A stretch of 64,000 nucleotides of DNA, from contig CANMWA010000013.1 in the NCBI GenBank assembly GCA_947501475.1, positions 62,001 through 126,000 of the forward strand. The letters are read 5' to 3'. Shown here one piece after another: positions 46,703-55,680 of the stretch. The notes under the pieces were generated by a model. It was not told the DNA's origin, searched no databases, and was given only the letters and a program-made list of their open reading frames with translations. The position numbers and the translations under genes were made by a program. The stretch is from an uncultured Aquimarina sp. (GTDB lineage Bacteria > Bacteroidota > Bacteroidia > Flavobacteriales > Flavobacteriaceae). The stretch's first letter is position 1, and every line of letters begins with the position of its first letter.

Positions 46703-47698
46703 ATGACACCAGAAGGGCTAGATATAGATGACATATATTTTAAATGGGGAATGACACTTAACGAGGTTAAAAATGCTTTTAAAGTAAATCATTCTTCAAT
46801 AATAAAAAAAAGCAGCTCAGATGTATTCAAAATTAAATGCAATAAAATTGTAGGATTACCAGCACTTACTTGCCTCTTTACAGAAGCTTCTTTTAACAAA
46901 CCCGTGATCCATACATGTTTTGATCTTACCCCCATCAAAACCAAATTGTTTGAAAAATCATATGATCCATTTGTAGAGCATCTCACAAAATTACTAGGCC
47001 CACCTTTTGAGATTATAAACAAATTAAAAAATGGAATACAATATAATAAACATAACCCCAATCATATTATTACGTATAGTTGTAAATGGTTGCTAGCAGA
47101 AAATATAGTAGTCTCTCTATTGGTTAATGGTAAACCAACTGTCACAAAAGCGGGTAAATGTGCTGCAGTTCTTCATTTTGAATGGATCAATGAAAAAAAA
47201 TCTGCCTCGCCATATTATAATGATTTTGTTAAAACCGAAAACGATTTATCAGCATCAGTAAGTGGGTTAAAAAAAATGAAATTAGGGTATAAACAAAGCC
47301 CATATTACAAACCTCTTTTATATCATCAAAAAGATATACAATTAGCCTTGCATGACAAAACTGTTAAAGCAGCTCAATTAATTCTTTATACCAATTCGCT
47401 TTACCGAACACCAATAGATATTTCTGAAGAATTAAATGAATATGAAATCGCCATTTTTAAGTCCGAAAAATTAAAAGTATGGTGCCTCTGCAATACATGG
47501 GATTTTACAGTATTACATAAAAAAAGTATCATGAATTACATTGAGGTAAAGCCCGCTAAAGGTGCCGGAGGAGTAGACATGATTGTTAATTCTTTAAAAA
47601 TCCAAGATATAAATGATAACATCTTAAAAGAACTATCTAAAAAGCTTGAAGAACTTTCTGGGCTTCAATTTGAGAAAATAACAACTTACGATGTATAA
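46703..47698 (+). CDS. Hypothetical protein, no recognised family
   Basis: The product has 331 residues, with no signal peptide and no membrane segments, so it is probably cytoplasmic. It opens with GLDIDDIYFKWGMTLNEVK, a pattern seen in immunity- or SMI1-type small proteins but not enough to assign one. Two halves may be present: about 1-160 and 165-331. The second has HQKDIQLALHDKTVKAAQLI and IEVKPAKGAGGVDMIVNS. It follows the small membrane protein gene by 36 bp and ends before a strong bidirectional terminator. The reading frame, codon use and length support a true gene. Function is unknown. Confidence 0.65.
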   Translation: MTPEGLDIDDIYFKWGMTLNEVKNAFKVNHSSIIKKSSSDVFKIKCNKIVGLPALTCLFTEASFNKPVIHTCFDLTPIKTKLFEKSYDPFVEHLTKLLGPPFEIINKLKNGIQYNKHNPNHIITYSCKWLLAENIVVSLLVNGKPTVTKAGKCAAVLHFEWINEKKSASPYYNDFVKTENDLSASVSGLKKMKLGYKQSPYYKPLLYHQKDIQLALHDKTVKAAQLILYTNSLYRTPIDISEELNEYEIAIFKSEKLKVWCLCNTWDFTVLHKKSIMNYIEVKPAKGAGGVDMIVNSLKIQDINDNILKELSKKLEELSGLQFEKITTYDV

Positions 47699-47778
47699 CT
47701 AGTGTATAAAAAACCATCGTTTGGCTTCCCGTCAGTGTCAGGAACAAAAAAATCATAAAAAAAAGTAGCTTAAGTAAT

Positions 47779-47830
47779 TAAATAAGGGCATTAAATTAAA
47801 TGTTAGAATTTAATTTAATGCCCTTATTTA
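47779..47830. terminator. Bidirectional terminator: perfect 23-bp inverted repeat
   Basis: The arms at 47779-47801 and 47808-47830 are perfectly complementary over 23 bp with a 6-nt loop (GTTAGA). The centre of each arm is GGGCATTAAATT or its complement. It lies between the convergent genes ending at 47698 (+) and 47846 (-) and would stop transcription from both. No long T-run follows, but the arms are AT-rich outside the GGGC core. Confidence 0.8.
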
Positions 47831-47845
47831 TGTTATTAATGGATT

Positions 47846-48871
47846 TTAAAAAACCACTTTTTCTATAGTAAATGTTTCTACAGCTGGATCTGCACCCGCA
47901 ACAAAATCATCCAAAGAAGAATTGATCACATATACATTACTAAAATATGCATTGGCAACCGTAGTAGGAAAATCACCTTGTACCATATAAGTATCTACTA
48001 ATTCTATTGTTTGCCAAAGATCAGGACTATTAAGCAGGACTACTTCAGAAGAAGCTCTTACTGCAAATATGGTTTTATAATCTATAATTTGTATCCCATC
48101 AAATCTTCCTACCGGAAGAGTAATCTCTTTAAAAGATTGTGGGTCTCTTATAGGAATGCGAAAAAATTTTGAATCACTACTGGCAACCAATAAAAATCCA
48201 AATGGATGAAATGTTATGCCATTAAGGCCAAATCCGGTTTCGGGTACCAGAGCATCATCATCAAGAAAAACTGATGCTTCGCCCTGGGTGTCAATTTTAT
48301 AAACAACAGAGGTAGTACTATCGGTCACATATATATTTCCTGAATTATCTGTAATCAAATCATTAGGAAAAGGTGTTGCCTCTGGTACCAAGCCTATCAA
48401 ATCTACATACAAAATTCGCTCTCCAGTGTTGAGATCATATCCAGCGATACCAGCTATATTTTCAAATAAACTACCGATAGCTACATATAATCGATCACGC
48501 CTATTATCAATATGAAGTCCAATACTTGCTGTAAGTATTTCATCTTCTATAAAAGGAGTATACTGTCCATCATTAGAAACAATACCAATCGTTCCTTGAC
48601 TAAGCGAACCAACATAAAATTGATTTCGCCTAAAATCAAACTCTATACCCTCGGGGTACAAACCCGGAGCTGTAAAAGATACCGAATCCGGCAAAAATAT
48701 AGGGCGCTTGATTGTTGATGCAAGGTGTGAATAGTCTTCGCTAAAAGGTTGTTTATCTTCTATATTTTCATTTTCTGAAATAGAAAGAACCTCATTTACG
48801 GGGTCAGAACTGCATGAGGTGATCAAAAGAAACATAAAGAAGCCTGTGAAAATTAAATGTTGTGTTTTCAT
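47846..48871 (-). CDS. SMP-30/gluconolactonase-like beta-propeller lipoprotein
   Basis: The start is set at the ATG at 48871 (341 residues) because this gives a standard lipoprotein signal ending LLITSC (Cys20). An earlier in-frame ATG adds a meaningless 14-residue extension. The mature protein is a six-bladed propeller of the SMP-30 type: LYPEGIEFDFRRNQFYVGSL, DNRRDRLYVAIG, DLITDNSGNIYVTDS and LNGITFHPFGFLLVAS are the blade signatures, with Glu and Asp residues expected at the metal site. Such proteins include lactonases and ligand-binding sensors; the reaction is unknown. It is transcribed alone, convergent with the hypothetical protein across a strong terminator. Confidence 0.8.
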   Translation of the reverse strand: MKTQHLIFTGFFMFLLITSCSSDPVNEVLSISENENIEDKQPFSEDYSHLASTIKRPIFLPDSVSFTAPGLYPEGIEFDFRRNQFYVGSLSQGTIGIVSNDGQYTPFIEDEILTASIGLHIDNRRDRLYVAIGSLFENIAGIAGYDLNTGERILYVDLIGLVPEATPFPNDLITDNSGNIYVTDSTTSVVYKIDTQGEASVFLDDDALVPETGFGLNGITFHPFGFLLVASSDSKFFRIPIRDPQSFKEITLPVGRFDGIQIIDYKTIFAVRASSEVVLLNSPDLWQTIELVDTYMVQGDFPTTVANAYFSNVYVINSSLDDFVAGADPAVETFTIEKVVF

Positions 48872-49087
48872 TAAGTTGGGTTTTAAGGTTTTCTTAAAGA
48901 TAAAAAAAATCAAACTGGATTTTGTTTTTAAAATCTTTAGTTAATCTAAAGACAATATAAGCGGGCAATTAGCAGTCGATTACTAAAAACCTCCTATGTT
49001 TTACACATTTACCGTAACTTTTAAGAAAATTTTCAGGCTTAATTAGTTGATAAACCATATTTTAGGCATGAAAAAAACACGTATTAC

Positions 49088-49555
49088 ATGAATTACATCG
49101 TCAAGAGCATTATTATACTACTATTATATCTGGTTTCTATGTTCAAAACCACAGGTCAAGAGGTAAAATCAATACCCAATGATTCTATAATTAATACCGT
49201 AAATAAATATTACGCTCAAAATGTTAAGATCTTCCAGGCTAATTCTACAGTACAAGACATAGATGATGTTTTTAAGTTATTCACAGATGACTTTACATAC
49301 ATTCATCCCAAGTATGGAGGTACTTACACACGACAAAAATTGTATGATGGATATATACGTAATAAAAAAAACGGTGGATATAATGGCAGTATAATAGACA
49401 TTAAGATCGTAAATATGATTGCTGGAGTCAATGCTGTAGCCGTAGAACGAAAATATATCAATAAGACAGAAAATGGTCCCGAGGATGGCGAATATCAAAT
49501 GACTTTGTTTGAATTTACAGATGGTAAAATCTCTAAGATATTTGAATATTGGTAA
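49088..49555 (+). CDS. Secreted NTF2-like (SnoaL/DUF4440-type) protein
   Basis: The product has 155 residues with an N-terminal signal (about 1-24, ending MFKTTGQ). The NTF2-like fold shows the helix INTVNKYYAQNVKIFQ, DDVFKLFTDDFTYIHPKYGG and a final strand pair ending ISKIFEYW. The fold is shared with ketosteroid isomerase and SnoaL cyclases, but catalytic residues cannot be named. It lies 54 bp upstream of an esterase gene on the same strand, so it may be part of that unit. It is distantly like the protein at 44714. Confidence 0.75.
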   Translation: MNYIVKSIIILLLYLVSMFKTTGQEVKSIPNDSIINTVNKYYAQNVKIFQANSTVQDIDDVFKLFTDDFTYIHPKYGGTYTRQKLYDGYIRNKKNGGYNGSIIDIKIVNMIAGVNAVAVERKYINKTENGPEDGEYQMTLFEFTDGKISKIFEYW

Positions 49556-49609
49556 TCCATACTTACTATGCCACTCAACCACATTGGCTTAAAAAATTAA
49601 AACTAACCC

Positions 49610-50902
49610 ATGAAACCAAATCACACACTATCGTTAATTACCTTATTACTCTTTGCTATACAATGTACTCTTGGACAAATCTCTGAGAACAAAGGTGTAA
49701 AAACCAAATCAACACCCCTGGCGTATATTGAACAGCATACTATTAAATCTATACACTTAGAGCAAGATGTTGCTATTAATGTCTTTTTACCAGAAACGTA
49801 CCACAGTGATAGTGACCTACACACCTATCCGCTAATTGTTTTACTCGAAAATGAATTCTTTTATCAAATAACAGGTATCGTTAAACATCTTAGTTCTGTG
49901 AGCAGTATGCCCCAAGCTATTGTGATTAGTTTTCCTAATGATTTCGAGAAATTTTATGCACCAAAAGTATATACCAATAATAGTGATTTTTGGCCTAAAA
50001 GCTGGGAGCAAATGCCATTTGATGGTGACCCCAATGTGTTTACCAGTTTTTTGAAAGAAGAATTATTTACTCACTTATCAGAGCAGTATCGAATTGCTAA
50101 TTATAGAATGATAATGGGTACCTCGCCTACCTCAACATTCCCTTTACATGCATTTTGTAAAGAACCTAATTTATTTCAAGCGCATATTGCAATCGCAGCA
50201 GGAGATATTTTAGGAATGGGGTATATCTCTGGAGAAACATTTAGTACCGTAATCACAAAAAATATTCAACAAAACCCTGATCGTAAAGCATCATTATACA
50301 TTGCATCTGCACAAGAGGATGTCGATGAAGACCCCAATATCGGGAAGAATATAGAAACAATTGAACGGCAAATTACCTTGATCAAATCTCAAAACTTAAA
50401 GTTTAAAGCAGAAGTATTTGACAATGAAAGCCATTATGGTGTTGTCTTACCTGCATTTATTGCTGCAATGGAAACTTTTTTTCCGAAAGAAAAATGGAAT
50501 CCTGATTTTAGAAATTTTGAAAAAGAGCCCGGCAACACTCTCAAAAATATTAGTGCTTATTATCAAGACTTGTCCAACGAATATGGATATACAGTACTAC
50601 CAAAAGCAGAACGCTGGAACAGTGGAAACAGTTTACGAGCAAGTGCAAACAGATTGTTTAGACAAAAGCGTTTTAAAGAATCTATAGAAGTATATCAACG
50701 TTTAGTAACATATCGCCCAAAATCTGCCGAAACATTAAGTACACTAGCTTCTGCGCTTGAAGCAAATAATGAACTTAAACAAGCACTAGAAGCTCAAAAA
50801 AAAGCTATAGCCTTAGCTAAACAACATAATAGTAATCATCTTCAATATTATACCGAACATATGGAAGAAATAGCATCCAAAATAGAACATATAAAAGAAT
50901 AA
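49610..50902 (+). CDS. Putative esterase-family alpha/beta hydrolase with C-terminal TPR
   Basis: The product has 430 residues with a signal peptide ending CTLGQ (about 23). The central part matches the PF00756 esterase family (IERQI region, FLPETYHSDSDLHTYPLIV, then FFYQITGIVKHL). The nucleophile elbow reads MGTSPTST, with Ser present but the second Gly of the usual GxSxGG missing. A His is available in DNESHYGVVLP. A TPR-like helical tail (about 340-425, FKESIEVYQRLVTYRPKSAE) follows. Enzymatic activity is therefore likely but not sure. Siderophore or acyl-ester hydrolysis is the usual role of this group. Confidence 0.82.
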   Translation: MKPNHTLSLITLLLFAIQCTLGQISENKGVKTKSTPLAYIEQHTIKSIHLEQDVAINVFLPETYHSDSDLHTYPLIVLLENEFFYQITGIVKHLSSVSSMPQAIVISFPNDFEKFYAPKVYTNNSDFWPKSWEQMPFDGDPNVFTSFLKEELFTHLSEQYRIANYRMIMGTSPTSTFPLHAFCKEPNLFQAHIAIAAGDILGMGYISGETFSTVITKNIQQNPDRKASLYIASAQEDVDEDPNIGKNIETIERQITLIKSQNLKFKAEVFDNESHYGVVLPAFIAAMETFFPKEKWNPDFRNFEKEPGNTLKNISAYYQDLSNEYGYTVLPKAERWNSGNSLRASANRLFRQKRFKESIEVYQRLVTYRPKSAETLSTLASALEANNELKQALEAQKKAIALAKQHNSNHLQYYTEHMEEIASKIEHIKE

Positions 50903-51043
50903 AGTCTAATATTTTTCTACTCTAAATTCTTATTTCAAATATAGAAGTGGTTTAAGCATTGTAATTATTTTTTGATTTTTTCACTCTAGGTGTAACAATT
51001 TTAAAACTTGTGCATCAAAGGGTAAAATCAAAACATAAAAACA

Positions 51044-51883
51044 ATGAAAACATTTAAAATCTCTCTTGTACTTTTTGCTATTGTTAGTTTAGGGTTTGGG
51101 CAAACACCTGCTATTCAATCTCAAATTATCGGAAAAGGATCTCCAATACTATTTTTACCAGGTTTTACGACTCCGGGATCCATATTTCAGGAAACTATAG
51201 ATCATCTAACCATAAAAAATGAAGCGCATCTTATCTCGTATGCAGGTTTTAATGGTAACAAACCTATCCCGATGCCTTGGTATACTACTATCAAAAATGA
51301 ATTAGTAGTATATATTAAAAGTAATAACCTCACCAATGTTACCATTATTGGTCATAGTATGGGAGGTAACTTGGCTACCGATCTTGCAGCGCTATTGCCT
51401 AATACAATAACCAACCTTGTAATTATAGATGCCATACCTTGCATGCGAGAATTGATGATGCCAGGAGTACCTGCAAGTACTTTGCAATATGATAGTCCAT
51501 ATAATAATAAAATGATCGCTATGGAAGAAGAGCTGTTTAAGCAAACGGCTACTATGATGGCTCAAAATATGACCAACAAAAAAGATAAAGTAACCACCTT
51601 GATCAACTGGATCATAGAAGCCGATCGCGAAACCTATGTATATGGATATACTGATCTACTAAAATTAGATCTAAGAACCGTACTTGATAAAGTGGTTGCA
51701 AAAACATTAATTTTAGGAGCGTCATTCCCTACCGTAGAAATCGCAAAATCAAATTATGAAAAACAATATGCAAACCTGTCTAACAAAACAATTAAAATGG
51801 CCACAGACAGTAAACATTTTATCATGTTTGATCAACCAGAGTGGTATTATGCACAAGTAAATGCATTTTTGTCTAATGAGTAA
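51044..51883 (+). CDS. Secreted alpha/beta hydrolase
   Basis: The product has 279 residues with a signal peptide ending LGFGQ (about 20). The alpha/beta hydrolase core shows PILFLPGFTTPGSIF (oxyanion region), the nucleophile motif VTIIGHSMGGNLATDLA and the C-terminal catalytic His in DSKHFIMFDQPEWY. Its acid residue probably lies in the segment LILGASFPTVEIA, where the usual Asp is not obvious. The gene ends overlapping the ECF sigma factor gene by 8 bp, so translation is coupled. The substrate is unknown. Confidence 0.87.
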   Translation: MKTFKISLVLFAIVSLGFGQTPAIQSQIIGKGSPILFLPGFTTPGSIFQETIDHLTIKNEAHLISYAGFNGNKPIPMPWYTTIKNELVVYIKSNNLTNVTIIGHSMGGNLATDLAALLPNTITNLVIIDAIPCMRELMMPGVPASTLQYDSPYNNKMIAMEEELFKQTATMMAQNMTNKKDKVTTLINWIIEADRETYVYGYTDLLKLDLRTVLDKVVAKTLILGASFPTVEIAKSNYEKQYANLSNKTIKMATDSKHFIMFDQPEWYYAQVNAFLSNE

Positions 51884-52370
51884 AAAGAACCAACAACTTT
51901 TTGAGAGTATATACCAACAGTGTTTCCCAATGGTATTACAAATGTGCTTGGGTTTTATGAAAGGAGATAAAGATCTGGCAAACGACCTATCACAAGAAGT
52001 TTTTATCAATATCTGGAATGCCGTTGGCAGCTTCAAAGGGCAATCAACTTATAAGACCTGGGTATATCGAATCACAGTCAACACTTGTCTTCAATATATC
52101 AGAAAAGAAAAGAAAAAAAACAAACTGCCTTTAGAAAAAGTAGCGTATATATTGGTAGATGAATCTCAAAGCCCAGATACCGATCAAAACCAAAGCTTAT
52201 ATCGGGCCATTGGTACATTAGAAGAGCTAGATCGATTAATTATCATGATGGTACTAGAAGGGCAGGATTATGACAATATATCAAACGTATTAGGTATTAA
52301 AACCACCAATGTTAGAGTAAAGATTCACAGGATAAAAAAACGACTTAAAAAAATATTAGATCATGAATAA
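51876..52370 (+). CDS. ECF-type RNA polymerase sigma factor
   Basis: I choose the ATG at 51876 (164 residues, MSKKNQQLFESIYQQCFP), inside the end of the hydrolase gene. Sigma region 2 is seen in KDLANDLSQEVFINIWNAVG and TYKTWVYRITVNTCLQYIR; region 4 in ELDRLIIMMVLEGQDYDNIS and TTNVRVKIHRIKKRLKKIL, the -35-binding helix-turn-helix. It has no extra domains. Overlap with the hydrolase gene upstream (8 bp) and the membrane-protein gene downstream (8 bp) shows a three-gene operon. ECF factors usually pair with a membrane anti-sigma factor, and the next product is the obvious candidate. Confidence 0.92.
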   Translation: MSKKNQQLFESIYQQCFPMVLQMCLGFMKGDKDLANDLSQEVFINIWNAVGSFKGQSTYKTWVYRITVNTCLQYIRKEKKKNKLPLEKVAYILVDESQSPDTDQNQSLYRAIGTLEELDRLIIMMVLEGQDYDNISNVLGIKTTNVRVKIHRIKKRLKKILDHE

Positions 52371-52965
52371 CGATTTTGAAGAATTGCAGCGCAAATGGCA
52401 AACAGATAAAAAGGATATAGAAAGTAATCCAAAAACTATGGATGGCATCTTATCACTAGTAAAGAAGAAAAAAGAGGCAACCATACGTTTTCAATATGGC
52501 AATATTATAGTATTACTAATTACTATGATAGGGATTACAGCTTTTTTCTACTATGTCGCTCCAGTAAAAGAAACTCTGAGTAGAATTGGTGTAGGGTTAA
52601 TGATTGGGGGATTACTATTAAGAATAGTGATCGAAATGATAAGCATTGCAAAATCAAAAAAAGTAACTGTGATAGATCATGTTTTAAAAGCTACAGAAGA
52701 TACAATCGTATATTATGAATTTAGAAAAAGAATCCATGGCCCTATTACTTTTACTATAATAGCATTGTACACGATTGGTTTTTTTATGATCAATCCAGAG
52801 TTTAGTATGTATTTTACCAACTGGCAGATGATCCTTATGGATGCTTCGTACATTATAGCAGCCTGTATTTTTATTCCTATTGTTCGAAAAAGTATCAAAC
52901 GAGAGGTAAAAACCTTACTCGATATTATTGAATTAAAAAAGAAAATGACTGATGAAGGTTTATAA
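52363..52965 (+). CDS. Membrane protein, candidate anti-sigma factor partner
   Basis: The product has 200 residues. A charged cytoplasmic N terminus (about 1-40, NNDFEELQRKWQTDKKDIE) precedes four membrane helices in two pairs (about 45-90 and 125-170), and a helical basic tail ends the protein. The first 40 residues are where anti-sigma factors grip their sigma, but no zinc-binding HxxxCxxC motif is present. The start overlaps the sigma gene by 8 nt, which strongly suggests a functional pair. I recognise no named family, so the role rests on context. Confidence 0.7.
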   Translation: MNNDFEELQRKWQTDKKDIESNPKTMDGILSLVKKKKEATIRFQYGNIIVLLITMIGITAFFYYVAPVKETLSRIGVGLMIGGLLLRIVIEMISIAKSKKVTVIDHVLKATEDTIVYYEFRKRIHGPITFTIIALYTIGFFMINPEFSMYFTNWQMILMDASYIIAACIFIPIVRKSIKREVKTLLDIIELKKKMTDEGL

Positions 52966-53022
52966 TACAGAAATCTGAATAAAGAATAATCATTACCTTG
53001 ATAATCCAATTTTATTGAACCA

Positions 53023-53604
53023 ATGATGACCACAAAACCTGAACTATATTTTAAAAACGACCAAGAATGGCGTTCCTGGCTGCAGGAAAATCATAATACT
53101 ACTGAAGGAGTATATTTGATCTTTTATAAAGTAGCTACCAAAAAACCCAGTATGCGTTGGGAAGAAGCTGTAAAAGTGGCCTTATGCTATGGCTGGATAG
53201 ATTCTACAGTGAAAAGATTAGATGAAGAACGTCGTCGACAATATTTCTGCCCTCGTAAACCCAAAAGTGTATGGAGTAAAGTCAACAAAAACTATATTAT
53301 AGATCTTATTAAAAACGATCTCATGCATGAAAGTGGTTTGGCCAGTATCAAAATTGCCAAAAAGAATGGTTCGTGGATTGCATTAGACGATGTCGAAAAT
53401 GGTATTATCCCCGCAGATCTTCAAAAAGCATTTGGTAAACACCCTAAAGCTTTTAAAAACTACCAAAACTTTGCTCAGGGATACAGAAAAAATTACCTGT
53501 ATTGGTTAAATCAAGCAAAGCGTCAAGAAACGAGAGATAACAGAATCACAGAGATTATTAAACTTTGCGAGGCAAATCAAAAAAACAGAGGCAATTGGGG
53601 GTAG
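53023..53604 (+). CDS. YdeI/OmpD-associated family protein
   Basis: The product has 193 residues and is cytoplasmic. Family blocks are EWRSWLQENHNTTEGVYLIF, MRWEEAVKVALCYGWIDSTV, RRQYFCPRKPKSVWSKVNK and the C-terminal YWLNQAKRQETRDNRI, which matches the DUF1905/YdeI C-terminal helix. Members are linked to stress or antimicrobial-peptide protection in some bacteria, but the biochemical activity is not established. Two adjacent ATG codons start the gene; either may be used. It stands alone between the sigma operon and the amidohydrolase gene. Confidence 0.85.
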   Translation: MMTTKPELYFKNDQEWRSWLQENHNTTEGVYLIFYKVATKKPSMRWEEAVKVALCYGWIDSTVKRLDEERRRQYFCPRKPKSVWSKVNKNYIIDLIKNDLMHESGLASIKIAKKNGSWIALDDVENGIIPADLQKAFGKHPKAFKNYQNFAQGYRKNYLYWLNQAKRQETRDNRITEIIKLCEANQKNRGNWG

Positions 53605-53734
53605 GTTTTTATACTAACCTAAACCATACTTGCTACTTCCCTTAACATCACTTTAAGATAAGTTTCAATGTAAATTCTTATTTTAGGTACATATAATACA
53701 CGACTCGCAAAATATATCTTTACCTAAGTATTTT

Positions 53735-55168
53735 ATGAAAAGCCTTATTCCCCTATCACTGATAGCTATATTATTTTTTCAAAGCTGTAGCGATTCTAAA
53801 ACCGAAAAAACACACTACGATATCGTAGTGTCTAATATCAATGTAATTGATATAAAAAACGGGAAAGTTTCTAATAAAACCATTTACATAAATAATGGAA
53901 AGATTACGAAAATTGAAGCCATAAAAAGTACAGATGATTATACCGTGAAAAATAAGATTGATGGAACAGGAAAATTTTTGCTCCCGGGGTTTTGGGATAA
54001 TCATATTCATCTAAGAGGTGGAGATTCACTAATTGAAGAAAACAGAAAACTACTCCCGTTATTTATTGCTAATGGTATCACTACGGTACGAGATGCAGGA
54101 GGCGATCTTACTTCTGAAATATTACAATGGAAAAAAGAAATTGAAAATAATACCTTAATAGGACCAACTATTTACACGTCAGGACCAAAACTAGATGGAG
54201 AAAAAGCAACATGGGCAGGTTCACTAGTTATTGAATCTAAAGAAGATGTTATAAAAGCTTTAGATTCATTAAAAAAAATACCCTCAGACTTTGTAAAAAT
54301 CTATGACAGTCGAATTTCTCGGGGGAACTACCTCGAAATTTTAAAACAAGCAAAGAAACGAAATATGATTTCTTCTGGGCATATGCCTTTTACCGTAGAG
54401 CTTAATGAAGCTGTGACTTCAGGCATAGGAGCAATCGAGCATCTATATTATATTTTAAAAGGGTGTTCTTCAAAAGAAAAAAAAATCACTCAAGCTATCA
54501 TTAATAAAGAATTAGGCTTTTGGGATTCTATGGAACAATTGATCGCTTCTTATGACGACAAAACAGCTCAGAAAACATTTCAGTTACTAAAAGATAATAA
54601 CACCTACGTGGTTCCTACCCTTCATATTGGTAATGTGCTTAGCTATTTGGATGAAGTTGATCATACAAATGATCCTTATTTAAAAATTATTGGTAAAGGA
54701 ATTATTAAAACCTATGATGGAAGAATTAAACGAGCACTTAATGCATCTCCAGAATCCATAAAATCAAGAAAAGAGTTGAATACATTTTTTAAAAAGTTAG
54801 CTATATCTTTGCATAGCGCAAATGTAAAACTACTTGCTGGTTCTGATAGCGGAGCTTTTAATTCATACACCTATTCTGGAATATCACTACATCAAGAATT
54901 AAAAGCATTAGTAAGTATTGGTTTGAAACCTATAGAGGCCATACAAACTTCGGCATATAATGGATCAAAATATTTAAAAAAGGAAAACCAAGTAGGAGTA
55001 ATTGAGATAAATAAAGTATCAGATTTGGTCATTCTAAATAGTAATCCTTTACAAGCTATAGAAAACACAAGTGATATTTATAGGGTAATTCAAGGAAACC
55101 AAATTTATAATCCTCGAGAAATTGCTAAACACTATGATTGTCCAGAGTGTCTTACAATAAAAAACTAA
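53735..55168 (+). CDS. Amidohydrolase-superfamily lipoprotein
   Basis: The product has 477 residues with a lipoprotein signal ending FFQSC (Cys18). The metal-dependent hydrolase core has the HxH motif in LLPGFWDNHIHLRGG, a later His in SSGHMPFTVEL, another in AIEHLYYIL and the conserved Asp in LLAGSDSGAFNSY. This fits imidazolonepropionase- or prolidase-like members that hydrolyse cyclic amides or dipeptides. It would act in the periplasm or at the surface. It is 16 bp upstream of the DUF3291 gene, so they may form an operon. No substrate can be named. Confidence 0.9.
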   Translation: MKSLIPLSLIAILFFQSCSDSKTEKTHYDIVVSNINVIDIKNGKVSNKTIYINNGKITKIEAIKSTDDYTVKNKIDGTGKFLLPGFWDNHIHLRGGDSLIEENRKLLPLFIANGITTVRDAGGDLTSEILQWKKEIENNTLIGPTIYTSGPKLDGEKATWAGSLVIESKEDVIKALDSLKKIPSDFVKIYDSRISRGNYLEILKQAKKRNMISSGHMPFTVELNEAVTSGIGAIEHLYYILKGCSSKEKKITQAIINKELGFWDSMEQLIASYDDKTAQKTFQLLKDNNTYVVPTLHIGNVLSYLDEVDHTNDPYLKIIGKGIIKTYDGRIKRALNASPESIKSRKELNTFFKKLAISLHSANVKLLAGSDSGAFNSYTYSGISLHQELKALVSIGLKPIEAIQTSAYNGSKYLKKENQVGVIEINKVSDLVILNSNPLQAIENTSDIYRVIQGNQIYNPREIAKHYDCPECLTIKN

Positions 55169-55184
55169 CCAAATATCAAATATT

Positions 55185-55649
55185 ATGCATTTAGCCCAAG
55201 TAAATATTGCCGAAATGATAGCGCCTATAAACGATCCTGTTATGGCTGATTTCGTAAATAACTTAGATCGTATTAATATGCTTGCAGAACAAAGCCCTGG
55301 TTTTGTTTGGAGACTTAAAGGTGATGAAGGTAATGCTACTGCGATTACAGTATTTGATAACCTTTTTTTGATTATCAATATGTCGGTTTGGGAAAATCTG
55401 GATACTTTGTTTGATTTTACATACAAAACTGCCCATGTTGAGATCTTAAAACGAAAAAAAGAATGGTTTAAAAACATGCCTAGGATGCATATGGCATTTT
55501 GGTATATCGACAAAGGTCATCAACCAACACCCGAAGAAGCCAAAGAAAGATTATATTATTTACAAGAGTATGGTCAATCCCCTTATGCTTTTTCTTTTAA
55601 GAGTAGGTTTAGCATTGAAGATCTAAAGGATTATAAAATTAAAAGTTAA
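55185..55649 (+). CDS. DUF3291 domain protein
   Basis: The product has 154 residues and is cytoplasmic. It is a single DUF3291 domain: HLAQVNIAEMIAPINDPVMA at the start, LDRINMLAEQSPGFVWRLKG, LIINMSVWENLDTLFDFTYK and MHMAFWYIDKGHQPTPEEAK. The fold is related to the ferredoxin-like dimeric alpha/beta barrel proteins, some of which are monooxygenases. No activity is known for this family. It lies between the amidohydrolase and pirin genes on the same strand. Confidence 0.85.
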   Translation: MHLAQVNIAEMIAPINDPVMADFVNNLDRINMLAEQSPGFVWRLKGDEGNATAITVFDNLFLIINMSVWENLDTLFDFTYKTAHVEILKRKKEWFKNMPRMHMAFWYIDKGHQPTPEEAKERLYYLQEYGQSPYAFSFKSRFSIEDLKDYKIKS

Positions 55650-55680
55650 ACTAACCCCTCTATTTAAAACTAAAATAACT

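Noticed and set aside
48872..48913. Upstream ATG for the beta-propeller lipoprotein
   Set aside because: It adds 14 residues ahead of a standard lipoprotein signal that begins at 48871.
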